Positions 8,204 to 16,460 of a stretch of 64,000 nt of DNA are shown piece by piece (position 1 is the first letter of the stretch; every line of letters begins with the position of its first letter). The notes under the pieces are model-generated. The model was not told the DNA's origin and did no database searches. It saw only the letters and a program-made list of their open reading frames with translations. A program made the translations under genes and the position numbers. The stretch is from assembly GCA_035308165.1 (NCBI GenBank), contig DATGHC010000080.1, forward strand, positions 62,001 to 126,000, read 5' to 3'. Origin of the DNA: DASTCZ01 sp035308165 (lineage in GTDB: Bacteria; Acidobacteriota; Terriglobia; Acidiferrales; UBA7541).

Positions 8204-9303
8204 GCCGAGCTGGGGGAATGCTCAGTGCTGAACGGCAATTAGTTGCAATGCCTACCACCATGCGCGCCGCGGTCTACCGCGGCAAGGACAACGTTGTAGT
8301 GGAAACCGTCCCCGTCCCCGAAATCGGCGATGGGGAAGTCCTTATCCGCGTTGCGGCTTGCGGCATTTGCGGCACTGACATTAAAAAAATTCATCACGGT
8401 TTCGTCAAGCCGCCGCAAATTCTTGGCCACGAGGTGGCCGGAACTGTAGTAGCCATCGGTCCGGGCGTTAAAAAATGGAAAGTCGGCGACCGCGTAGTCA
8501 GTTTCCATCATATCCCCTGTGGAAACTGCTTTTATTGTAAGCAGAAGCTATTTTCGCAGTGCCCCGGTTATAAGAAGGTCGGCCTCACCGCAGGATTCGA
8601 CCCCAACGGGGGCGGCTTCGCGCAATTTGTTCGTGCCATGCCCTGGATCGCCGAGCGCGGCATGGTCGCAATCCCTGACGATATTAGCTTCGAGGAAGCC
8701 ACCTTCATCGAGCCGGTAAATACAATTTTGAAAGCCGTGCGCAAGGCGCGCGTCGCAAATGGCGAGCATGTTTTGGTCATCGGTGCCGGCCCTGTCGGCC
8801 TGCTATTGATGATGCTCGCAAAGAATGCCGGCGCGACGGTTTACGCCAGCGATCCCATGCCGGAGCGCCGCATGAAAGCTACGCAGCTTGGCGCGCGCGA
8901 AACATTCGATCCAACGTCCGCCAGCCTGACCGATGCAATTCGAGCACACACCGAAGGCCGGGGTGCCGATGCCGTCCTGGTTGCGGTACCATTCCCACAG
9001 GTCGTGGATGAAGCGCTTTCGGCTGCGCGTCCGGGGGGACGAGTCCTGCTCTTCGCGCAAAACGACCCGCAAATGCGCATCGAGTTTGGAGCGGCGTCAG
9101 TGGGAGTGGACGAAAAAGAGATCCTCGGAAGTTACAGCGCCGACGTGGAAATTCAGGAAGAATCCGCGCGGTTGGTTTTTTCGCGCCAGTTGCCCGTGGC
9201 TAAATTGATTACGCACCGCTTCCCGTTGGAAAGATTTAGCGAGGGATTGGCCCTTGCTTCCCGTCCCACGGCGGATTCCTTGAAAGTGATGATATTGCCA
9301 TGA
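8200..9303 (+). CDS. zinc-dependent medium-chain dehydrogenase 1 of the hopanoid operon
   Basis: MDR-family alcohol/polyol dehydrogenase of the sorbitol/threonine dehydrogenase type. The catalytic-zinc cysteine is in CGICGTDIKK and the zinc-shell motif is GHEVAG. The structural-zinc lobe C-x2-C-x2-C-x7-C is complete (CGNCFYCKQKLFSQC), and the dinucleotide-binding turn is GAGPVG. The start at 8200 overlaps the hpnG stop (ATGA), but ATG at 8248 or 8260 would give a more usual N-terminus (MRAAVYRG). It is not a named hpn gene. Its place directly after hpnG, translationally coupled, suggests that it acts on ribosylhopane, for example by reducing the open-chain aldehyde. Family is certain; substrate is inference. 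Confidence 0.9.
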   Translation: MSRAGGMLSAERQLVAMPTTMRAAVYRGKDNVVVETVPVPEIGDGEVLIRVAACGICGTDIKKIHHGFVKPPQILGHEVAGTVVAIGPGVKKWKVGDRVVSFHHIPCGNCFYCKQKLFSQCPGYKKVGLTAGFDPNGGGFAQFVRAMPWIAERGMVAIPDDISFEEATFIEPVNTILKAVRKARVANGEHVLVIGAGPVGLLLMMLAKNAGATVYASDPMPERRMKATQLGARETFDPTSASLTDAIRAHTEGRGADAVLVAVPFPQVVDEALSAARPGGRVLLFAQNDPQMRIEFGAASVGVDEKEILGSYSADVEIQEESARLVFSRQLPVAKLITHRFPLERFSEGLALASRPTADSLKVMILP

Positions 9304-10397
9304 CCAAAATAGCGACCATTACCAGGCCCAGTCCCGCCCTGCGGGCCCAGATGACTGCCGGAGTGCTCCACGGCAGCGAAGATCTGAAAATCGAGCAGGT
9401 CGAAATCCCGCGTATTTCCGCCGACGAAGTGCTGGTTCGCGTGAAAGTGGCGCTCACCTGCGGCACTGACCTGAAAGTTTGGAAGCGCGGCTACCACGCC
9501 AAAATGATCACGCCGCCCTCCGTTTTCGGTCACGAGCTGGCGGGAGAAATCGTGGCCATGGGCACGGACGTGAGAAACGGACCGGCCGGAAACCTGCGAA
9601 TTGGTTCTCGCGTGGTTCCCGCGAATTCCGCTCCTTGCGGCGAGTGCTTCTTCTGTCGCAAAGCTCAGCCGAATCTGTGCGAAGACTTGTTGTTTAACAA
9701 CGGGGCCTATGCGGAGTACATTCGCATTCCCGGCCCAATTGTGCGCCAAAACCTTTTGGAAATTCCCGCGCACGTTTCCTATGCGGACGCGGCACTGGTT
9801 GAGCCTCTGGCCTGCGTTCTGCGCGGGATTGAGGAGATTGGCATCCACTCCGGCGACACCACGGTGCTGATTGGCTGTGGGCCCATCGGCATGCAGTTTT
9901 TGCGCGTGCTTGCTGCGCGAAAGGTCAATGTGATCGCACTTGGGAAGCGCCATACACAAGTAATCGCCGCCGAAAGGCTGGGCGCTCGCGCGGCTTTTGA
10001 CGTCACTGAACTGGATGATCCCGTCGCTCGCATTCGGGAATTGACCGAAGGTGGACGCGGCGCCGATTCCGTGATCGAAGCCGTGGGCATGCCTGAAACC
10101 TGGGAATGGGCTTTGCAGATGGTTCGCAAGGGCGGGGTCGTCAATTTATTCGGCGGATGCCCCGCGGGCTCCGAAGTACGGATTGACGCCGCCGGGCTGC
10201 ATTATTCGGAAATCACCATCAAGTCCACGTTCCATCACACGCCGCATTACATCCGGGAATCGCTTGCGGCCGTGGCCCGCGGGGAAGTCCGCGCCTCCGA
10301 TTTCGTGACCGGCGAAGCGCGCCTCCGCGATTTGCCGCGCGTCTTCCAACAAATGAAAAACGGCCACGGCGAATTGAAGACGGCCATCATCCCCTGA
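9300..10397 (+). CDS. zinc-dependent medium-chain dehydrogenase 2 of the hopanoid operon
   Basis: Second MDR dehydrogenase, only distantly similar to its upstream neighbour. It has the catalytic-zinc region TCGTDLKVW, the FGHELAGE motif, an intact structural-zinc lobe (CGECFFCRKAQPNLC) and the Rossmann turn GCGPIG. The start overlaps the previous stop as ATGA, and the stop is followed without a gap by the GTG of hpnCD. Two consecutive and divergent polyol-dehydrogenase-like enzymes in one operon could form a heteromer, act in successive redox steps on the side chain, or have opposite cofactor preference. The substrate is unknown; the operon position argues for hopanoid side-chain chemistry. 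Confidence 0.9.
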   Translation: MTKIATITRPSPALRAQMTAGVLHGSEDLKIEQVEIPRISADEVLVRVKVALTCGTDLKVWKRGYHAKMITPPSVFGHELAGEIVAMGTDVRNGPAGNLRIGSRVVPANSAPCGECFFCRKAQPNLCEDLLFNNGAYAEYIRIPGPIVRQNLLEIPAHVSYADAALVEPLACVLRGIEEIGIHSGDTTVLIGCGPIGMQFLRVLAARKVNVIALGKRHTQVIAAERLGARAAFDVTELDDPVARIRELTEGGRGADSVIEAVGMPETWEWALQMVRKGGVVNLFGGCPAGSEVRIDAAGLHYSEITIKSTFHHTPHYIRESLAAVARGEVRASDFVTGEARLRDLPRVFQQMKNGHGELKTAIIP

Positions 10398-12365
10398 GTG
10401 CGGCCTCCCGTGCCAACGTACGCAGACCTCGAAATCGCGCGCGAGCTTCCGCCGGACCGCTGCTCTCGGGACATGGCTGAGCGCTATACGCGCCATCTGG
10501 CAACCTCGCACTACGAAAATTTCAATGTGGTCTCCTGGCTGCTTCCGCGCCGCCTCCATCAACATTTTTACAATTTATATGCCTATTGCCGCTGGGCGGA
10601 TGACCTCGGCGATGAGGTCGCTGATCCCACCCGCGCTCTCGAATTAATCAATTGGTGGGAAGAGGAGCTGCGTGCATGCTATGCGGGAAATCCGTCCCAC
10701 CCCGTGTTTGTGGCTTTGGCCGGAACAATTCGTGCCTTCGATATTCCCATTGAGCTATTCTCGGATTTGCTGGTTGCCTTCCGCCAGGACCAAGCTGTTC
10801 AGCGCTATGACACCTGGAGTGAGATGATCGTCTACTGCCGTTATTCAGCGAATCCCGTGGGACGGCTAGTGCTCTATTTGTGCGGATACCGCGATGCCGA
10901 GCGCCAGCGCCTCTCCGACGCCACTTGCACCGCTCTGCAGCTTGCAAATTTCTGGCAGGATGTTTCCAGGGATCTGCAGAAGGGCCGCATTTATATTCCG
11001 CTCGACGCTCTTCGCGCGCATGGATTGGGATTTGCTGACGTCGAAGCGCTGCGATTCGACGAACGGTACGCCGCTTTGATGCGCGACTTGATTGCGCGTA
11101 CTCGTGTTTTGTTCAACGAAGGGCTTCCGCTCGCGGCAACCGTCTCCCCCGAACTGCGAGTGGACATCGAAATGTTCAGCCGGGGCGGTCTCGCTGTCCT
11201 CGAGGCCATCGAATCCATCGGCTATAACACGCTTGAAAAGCGCCCCTCGATCGGCAAAGGTACCCAAGTAAAGCTTCTTGGCCGCGCTCTAATGGGACGT
11301 ATGCTCACGCTCGGGTCATCCGCTGGAGACAAGCCTTCACCCCAAGAGAATCATGGAAGTATTTCTGGTTCTGAGGCCACATCCTTCACTGCGAATACTT
11401 CTCATCCCGCAGGAAAGTCCGATTCCAATAGCGTTGCCGCGTCCTATGAGGAATGCCGCCGCGTGGCTCGCGATTCCGCCAGTAATTTCTACTATGCGTT
11501 TTATCTGCTTCCCGAGCCCAAGCGCCGCGCGCTCTGCGCGCTTTACGCCTACATGCGCTTGGTGGACGACGTTTCCGATTCGCCAGGTGCTGCGGGTGCG
11601 CCACCAAATGCTGCAAAACAGCGGGGCCTGGCGCGTTGGCGGGCGCTTACGGATGCTGCTTACGCCGGCGACGTCGCCGGTCATGCCATCCTCCCGGCCT
11701 TCGCCGACGCCTGCTCGCGATTCGCCATCCCTGCACGCTACTTTCACGATCTCATTTCCGGCGCGGAGATGGATTTGACCGAGCCGTCCTATGCCACCTT
11801 CGCCCGCCTGCGCGAATATTGCTACCGGGTCGCGGGCACTGTGGGCCTCACGTGCATCCACGTCTTCGGCTTCCGCGACCAGCGCGCGCCCGACGTCGCC
11901 GAGCGCTTGGGTATCGCCTTCCAATTGACCAACATTCTGCGCGATCTGCGTGCCGACCTGGAAATGGGCCGGGTTTATCTCCCCCAGGAAGATCTACAAC
12001 AGTTCGGCATACGCGACCAGGATCTCGCCGGCCCGCTTACCGCTCAGCTCGCAAAGCTCCTTGAGTTCGAGGCCGACCGCGCGTGGAAGTTTTATGAAGA
12101 AGGCGCTGAAATTGTGGGTCTGGTCGAGCGTGACAGCCGCGGCGCATTGTGGGCGCTGGCGCGCACCTACAGTGGCCTCCTCGCGCGCATCGAATCGCGC
12201 GGCTACGACGTGTTTGCCTCGCGAGTGCGCTTGAGCGCGGCGGAAAAGTTCGGCATCCTGGTCCGCGCGCAGCTGGGCGCGTGGTCGGAGGCGCATGTCC
12301 TCGAAAAGCGTGATCGTGATCGGCGGCGGACTGGCAGGACTGTCCGCCGCCGTCGCGCTGGCTGA
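10398..12365 (+). CDS. hpnCD: fused presqualene diphosphate pathway synthases HpnC-HpnD
   Basis: One 655-residue chain carrying two complete all-helical trans-prenyltransferase domains. Residues ~15-303 resemble HpnC, which converts presqualene diphosphate to hydroxysqualene; they carry YAYCRWADDLGDE (61-73) and NFWQDVSRDLQKGR (184-197). A Ser/Asn/Gly/Pro-rich linker spans ~304-347. Residues ~348-625 resemble HpnD, which condenses two farnesyl diphosphates; they carry YAYMRLVDDVSD (383-394) and NILRDLRADLEMGR (512-525). In most bacteria these are separate adjacent genes. The start is GTG directly after the previous stop. The C-terminal ~24 residues are Arg-rich and are encoded within the first 71 bp of hpnE, in another frame. 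Confidence 0.93.
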   Translation: MRPPVPTYADLEIARELPPDRCSRDMAERYTRHLATSHYENFNVVSWLLPRRLHQHFYNLYAYCRWADDLGDEVADPTRALELINWWEEELRACYAGNPSHPVFVALAGTIRAFDIPIELFSDLLVAFRQDQAVQRYDTWSEMIVYCRYSANPVGRLVLYLCGYRDAERQRLSDATCTALQLANFWQDVSRDLQKGRIYIPLDALRAHGLGFADVEALRFDERYAALMRDLIARTRVLFNEGLPLAATVSPELRVDIEMFSRGGLAVLEAIESIGYNTLEKRPSIGKGTQVKLLGRALMGRMLTLGSSAGDKPSPQENHGSISGSEATSFTANTSHPAGKSDSNSVAASYEECRRVARDSASNFYYAFYLLPEPKRRALCALYAYMRLVDDVSDSPGAAGAPPNAAKQRGLARWRALTDAAYAGDVAGHAILPAFADACSRFAIPARYFHDLISGAEMDLTEPSYATFARLREYCYRVAGTVGLTCIHVFGFRDQRAPDVAERLGIAFQLTNILRDLRADLEMGRVYLPQEDLQQFGIRDQDLAGPLTAQLAKLLEFEADRAWKFYEEGAEIVGLVERDSRGALWALARTYSGLLARIESRGYDVFASRVRLSAAEKFGILVRAQLGAWSEAHVLEKRDRDRRRTGRTVRRRRAG

Positions 12366-13722
12366 ATCCGGTTACCGCATCACCTTGCTCGAAAAACGCC
12401 CGTTTTTGGGCGGACGCGCCACTTCCTATGTGCTTCCCACAGGTGAGCATGTGGACAATTGCCAGCACGTCACCCTGGGATGCTGCACCAACCTCGATGA
12501 CTTCTACCGCCGCGCCGGGGCCTCTGGAAAAATTCGATTTTATGACCGGCTCGAATTTTCTTCACCGGATGGCCACCGCGGCACAATGTATCGTTCCCCT
12601 CTGCCTGCTCCCTTTCATCTCACACCGTCATTCGCCAAGTTCCCGCTTCTGAGTTGGGCCGATAAGCGCGGCATTGCGCGTTTGCTCATGTCCATAACGC
12701 GCAGCGGAGGCCGGCCAGGGGATCTGGCATCGCCTGAAAGTGCGCGTCCCAACATGCTTGATTGGTTGCGGCGTCACAAACAGACGGAGACGGCGATCCA
12801 ACGCTTTTGGGGAGCCGTTCTAATCAGCGCGCTCGACGAGACTCTCGACCGCACCGACGCTCAGTATGGTGTCGACGTTTTCTGGAAGGCATTCCTGGCC
12901 AATCGCGCGGGTTACCGGTTAGGCATTCCAACAGTGCCGCTTGCAGACCTCTACGATGGATGCCGCGCGGCGCTGATCCAGCAGGGCGGGGAAGTGCGCT
13001 TTCGTGCGGCGGTGCGAACACTGGGGATCACAGGCAATGTGATCGATGGAGTCGCCTTCGAATCCGGCGAAGTTTTGCGCGCGGACCACTACATTGCGGC
13101 CGTCCCGCAGGAACCTCTTCTCGAACTGCTCCCAGCCGATATCACAGCACGCCAGCCCGCTTTCGCCAATCTACGGAACCTGCGCAATTCCCCTATCACT
13201 GGAGTGCATCTCTGGTTTGACCGCCCGGTCATGACCGAAGCATTCCTGACTCTGTTGGACACGACCACTCAGTGGATTTTCAATAAGACACTGCTCTATG
13301 GTGGTGCGGACGCTCCAAATAGCGGGCAATACCTTCAACTGGTCATCAGCGCCAGCTACGACCTGGTACAAAAGTCACGCCAGGAAATTGTCGATATCTG
13401 CTTGAGGGAGGTGAAGCGCGCGCTCCCGGCCGCACGGAATGCCCAGTTAGAAAAATCTACCGTTATTAAGGAAACCGCCGCGACATTTTCGCCCGCACCC
13501 GGCTGCGACCAATGGCGCCCTCCCGCCACCAGTCCCTTTCGTGGCCTTTTCCTCGCGGGCGATTGGACCGCCACGGGCTGGCCCGCCACCATGGAGGGTG
13601 CCGTCCGCAGCGGTTACCTTGCCGCAGAGGCCATCACCAACGCCGATGGCAACCCTCAAAGATTCTTGAAGCCAGACTTGCCCGTCGAGGGGATTTCCAG
13701 GTTAATTGCTAGGCGCACCTGA
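12295..13722 (+). CDS. hpnE: hydroxysqualene dehydroxylase HpnE
   Basis: FAD-dependent amine-oxidase/phytoene-desaturase-fold enzyme that reduces hydroxysqualene to squalene, completing the HpnC/D/E route. The dinucleotide-binding motif VIVIGGGLAGLSAAVAL starts at residue 6, followed by the second flavin motif LEKRPFLGGRA. The C-terminal FAD contact is GLFLAGDWTATGWPATMEGAV. The 475-residue length fits. The start MSSKSVIVIGGG is well placed for the flavin fold, which forces a 71-bp overlap with the end of hpnCD. It is the last gene of the operon; no clear terminator follows it. Confidence 0.95.
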   Translation: MSSKSVIVIGGGLAGLSAAVALAESGYRITLLEKRPFLGGRATSYVLPTGEHVDNCQHVTLGCCTNLDDFYRRAGASGKIRFYDRLEFSSPDGHRGTMYRSPLPAPFHLTPSFAKFPLLSWADKRGIARLLMSITRSGGRPGDLASPESARPNMLDWLRRHKQTETAIQRFWGAVLISALDETLDRTDAQYGVDVFWKAFLANRAGYRLGIPTVPLADLYDGCRAALIQQGGEVRFRAAVRTLGITGNVIDGVAFESGEVLRADHYIAAVPQEPLLELLPADITARQPAFANLRNLRNSPITGVHLWFDRPVMTEAFLTLLDTTTQWIFNKTLLYGGADAPNSGQYLQLVISASYDLVQKSRQEIVDICLREVKRALPAARNAQLEKSTVIKETAATFSPAPGCDQWRPPATSPFRGLFLAGDWTATGWPATMEGAVRSGYLAAEAITNADGNPQRFLKPDLPVEGISRLIARRT

Positions 13723-13753
13723 TTCTGACTTTGCTTTTGCTTCGCGTCCCTTT

Positions 13754-14074
13754 TCAATTTTCCTGCGAGATTTCTCCGGGTGTCTCGATTTCTCCCAGAT
13801 GCCTCTCTGATTCCGTCAAAGATCCACACCACTTGTCCAGTTCCGCATAAGCCGCCTCATGCTTCTTGCCGAATGCCTCGAAGTCATCACGGCTCTCCCA
13901 ATAGTCGAGGGTAAAATACCTCCTGCCCCCAGCGACGTCCCGAATCAGACGCGACCCTCTATACCCTGGCGCCTGCCCGAACAGACTCGCCCAATCGCCC
14001 TTCGCCCCGTATACTTTCTCAAACATTTTTTCCATGCCCGACTTGACATGGAACTCCCATAGGTTTACAAACAT
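13754..14074 (-). CDS. antibiotic-biosynthesis-monooxygenase-fold (ABM) protein
   Basis: A 106-residue dimeric ferredoxin-like alpha+beta barrel protein of the ABM/NIPSNAP kind. The start MFVNLWEFHVKSGMEKMFEKVYG and the mid-protein RYFTLDYWESRDDFEAF are typical; WES is the hallmark of this fold. Such proteins include small monooxygenases and heme- or quinone-handling enzymes, but no substrate can be named. A GGAGA site lies about 10 bases before the ATG. It is convergent with the hopanoid operon, with 31 bp between stops. Confidence 0.8.
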   Translation of the reverse strand: MFVNLWEFHVKSGMEKMFEKVYGAKGDWASLFGQAPGYRGSRLIRDVAGGRRYFTLDYWESRDDFEAFGKKHEAAYAELDKWCGSLTESERHLGEIETPGEISQEN

Positions 14075-14255
14075 AGCTTACCCGTCTCCACCGCTTTGTT
14101 CTCCCAGGCAAGGATTTCTGCGGAACGATAGCAACGTCGAACGGAGTTTAGCAACACCACGGTTCTGGAAGTATCCCCTTCTACGGTCTGCGCGAGGATG
14201 ACTTTTACCACGTGCCCACCCCCATATTGGAAGAGCGGTGCTCCGGGAGGTTTGT

Positions 14256-14726
14256 TTGGATAGAAAATACAGGCAACACGGTTATCAGGACTCCGGCAAG
14301 CCGGAAAAGCGTGAGCGGCAGAAGGAGCAGCCCCGCCCGGCGCGCCAGGAGCAGATAGGCCCGCGCACGCCCCGAATGGTGGGCACGGTCCTTCGGGCAA
14401 GATGTTCCGGCTGCGGGAATGTCCTCCCCACCGGATTCGACCCCAATGGCGCCTGCCCCCGCTGCGGTTTTGAGCTTCACTGCTGCAAACAATGCGTCAA
14501 TTTCGACACCGGCGCCCAATGGGAATGTACGCAGCCTATTCCCGAGCCCATCATGAAGAAGAGCGCCAAGAACACTTGCACCTTTTTTGAGCACCGCATG
14601 ACCGTCGAAAAGGACACCGCGCCCATCGCGCCCGCCGCCAATAATTCCGCACAGAAGGAGTATTCCACCACCGCAGCGCGCCCCAGCGACGCCCGCTCCG
14701 CTTTTGAGAATCTCTTTAAGAAGTAA
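14256..14726 (+). CDS. small zinc-ribbon-like protein of unknown function
   Basis: The conserved-looking core begins near MVGTVLRARCSGCGN and has two CxxC pairs (CSGCGNVLP and CPRCGFELHCCKQC), as in a zinc ribbon with an extra Cys cluster. A further cysteine segment (CTQPIPEPI, NTCTFFEH) and an alanine-rich tail ending in RSAFENLFKK follow. No enzyme motif is visible. Start is uncertain: TTG at 14256 has a GGGAGG site 5 bases upstream, GTG at 14238 is possible, and ATG at 14376 would begin right at the conserved core. It is probably a cytoplasmic metal-binding protein of unknown role. Confidence 0.65.
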   Translation: MDRKYRQHGYQDSGKPEKRERQKEQPRPARQEQIGPRTPRMVGTVLRARCSGCGNVLPTGFDPNGACPRCGFELHCCKQCVNFDTGAQWECTQPIPEPIMKKSAKNTCTFFEHRMTVEKDTAPIAPAANNSAQKEYSTTAARPSDARSAFENLFKK

Positions 14727-14810
14727 GCAGGATTTAATTCGGACCAGGAATTTGATTAGTCTTACTGTGCTCGTGGGAAATTATGGAACAGACCGGCAAC
14801 ATTCGGTGTG

Positions 14811-15392
14811 TTACATCAACCCCTCAATATCCTTGATCATTTCCTCTTTGGCGTCCTGTCCCAGCCCCACAGACACCTTTGCAACGTGTCCATCGCGCGC
14901 GATCAGCACCGTCGTCGGATAACCGATCAGGCCAATTTTGTCGTTCAGGGCGTCGGTGGTCAAGAAGATGGGAAAATTCAGAGCCTCCTTCACGCCATTT
15001 ACATCGAATGTCGTTTTCTTAACATAGGGCTCGACAATCGATTTCCCTTCAGGATCCACGGCTACTCCGAGTATGGTGAAGCCCCTGGGGCCATATTTCT
15101 TCTGGAACTCAATCAGCCAGGGAGCTTCTTCTTTGCACGGCTCGCAAAACGTCCCCCAGAAATCTACCAGCACGACCTTTCCTTTCAGGTCGGATATCTT
15201 CAAATCACTTCCATCAAGCGCTTTTAACACCACATCCTGCATGTCCAAGTTGGTCTGTTGCGGAGGCGCGGCCGCGGTCCCGCCAATAGGACCCGGTCCC
15301 GTTGCCCTCGCCTGCGGAATTGCCTTGTTCAGCAGATACACTCCGCCGGCCAGCACGGCAACTGTAACCACAGCGATCAGGGCCTTCTTCAT
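14811..15392 (-). CDS. TlpA/ResA-type membrane-anchored thiol-disulfide oxidoreductase
   Basis: A 193-residue periplasm-facing thioredoxin-fold protein. An N-terminal anchor (~residues 4-22) and a Pro/Gly/Ala-rich spacer precede the AhpC/TSA-Redoxin domain. The redox site is FWGTFCEPCKEE (CEPC), the cis-proline loop is GYPTTVLI, and an insertion of the ResA/TlpA kind separates them. Such proteins reduce disulfides of apocytochromes or other envelope proteins using electrons from CcdA/DsbD. It stands alone here, with no cytochrome-maturation gene beside it. GGAG precedes the ATG. Confidence 0.92.
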   Translation of the reverse strand: MKKALIAVVTVAVLAGGVYLLNKAIPQARATGPGPIGGTAAAPPQQTNLDMQDVVLKALDGSDLKISDLKGKVVLVDFWGTFCEPCKEEAPWLIEFQKKYGPRGFTILGVAVDPEGKSIVEPYVKKTTFDVNGVKEALNFPIFLTTDALNDKIGLIGYPTTVLIARDGHVAKVSVGLGQDAKEEMIKDIEGLM

Positions 15393-15512
15393 TGCACGCT
15401 CCGTGAATTGTCCGCCGCCCCCAATTGGGCGCGCCGTCGCAAGTAACCGCTCAAATATCCATTTTACATGATTGGAGCGGAGAAGTCTGGCCAGGCCGCC
15501 AACGACGATTCC

Positions 15513-15926
15513 TTACCCGGCAGCAGGTGGCGGCGGTTGATCACTGTTCCAAATGTCGTGCGTCACCAGCCACCGGGCCCGAACGCGCTTCAGAATAAGC
15601 ACATATTTTGATCTATAAGGATCGGCCGATTCAGCGCCTTCAATGGTGCTTTCAAACCTGCCGATTTGGTGGGCCTCGTCCCCACACACTGTAGTCTGTG
15701 TCGGCACAATTTTGATTCCCGCAAGTCGCTTCATCGGTTCTCTGAACCAGCGTTTTATCCCCGCTCGCCCTTTCACGATCTCCTGATTCGGCGGCATTAA
15801 TATGGCTCTCTCTGCATACATGGAGGCAAGTTTGGCCACATCCCTTGCCCTAAACGCCGCCTCCATCTCTGGGGCGATTTTCTGGACAGCCGATTCAATC
15901 TTTGTTCCCCTGCGTTTGGCGCTCAT
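15513..15926 (-). CDS. SnoaL/DUF4440-like NTF2-fold protein
   Basis: A 137-residue protein with the cone-shaped NTF2-like fold. An N-terminal helix (IAPEMEAAFRARDVAKLASMYAE) is followed by RAILMPPNQEIVKGRAGIKRWF, the typical order of DUF4440/SnoaL-like proteins, and strands ending in RWLVTHDIWNSD. The start at 15926 (MSAKRRG) was chosen for its GAGG site; an in-frame extension to 15992 is possible. Members are often small-ligand binding or isomerase-like. No catalytic assignment can be made. Confidence 0.8.
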   Translation of the reverse strand: MSAKRRGTKIESAVQKIAPEMEAAFRARDVAKLASMYAERAILMPPNQEIVKGRAGIKRWFREPMKRLAGIKIVPTQTTVCGDEAHQIGRFESTIEGAESADPYRSKYVLILKRVRARWLVTHDIWNSDQPPPPAAG

Positions 15927-16038
15927 GCCCGACCTCGCGTCACCTATGTAGGCAGCTGTGCTAAGAATATCCACCCCAGCGCACCGGAGCAAGGGTCCTT
16001 AACGGTTCTTCCAGTCCAATCACCAACATTTTCCGATT

Positions 16039-16227
16039 TCAAACAAATCGCCAATTGCGAATCACGGAGTGAACGGTCTTCGGGTCTTCCGGCCCGGGAA
16101 TCGGCCGGGTTTGCTCCGCCAGGATTCCGAGCAATTCATCCAGCAACTTCTCAAGCCTCTCCGGGTTCTCCTCTTCACTGATTGCCGCCGCAAACTTGTC
16201 ATAGGTTTTGTGTGTATCCTGAGCCAT
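16039..16227 (-). CDS. short conserved-type hypothetical protein
   Basis: A 62-residue, acidic, mostly helical protein (DKFAAAISEEENPERLEKLLDELLGILAEQ) with a polar tail ending in VIRNWRFV. A strong GGGAGG ribosome binding site lies just upstream of ATG at 16227, which supports real translation. There is no cysteine, signal peptide or membrane segment. The function is not recognised. Confidence 0.6.
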   Translation of the reverse strand: MAQDTHKTYDKFAAAISEEENPERLEKLLDELLGILAEQTRPIPGPEDPKTVHSVIRNWRFV

Positions 16228-16460
16228 GTCAGCCTCCCTCATTCAAGCGCCCTTCGTTTGGAGTCCCTCGCTTCTTACCCGGGGTGTGGTCTTCAAGGCG
16301 AAACGGAGACAGTTTCACCTGAAACAAGGACTCCAAGCGGTCAAGAGCGCTCCAGTAGCAGGATATATTATATATGTTATATTACCATAGATGTAATAGG
16401 GAACACTTCCAGGATTTCCACAGGTGAGCCACAATTTCCACAGCCGCTCGGCGGCGCTTA

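Noticed and set aside
14065..14400. 111-codon minus-strand frame between the ABM gene and the zinc-ribbon gene
   Set aside because: Overlaps both neighbours, has a Pro/Ala-rich start and no ribosome binding site; part of it looks protein-like, but not enough to call.
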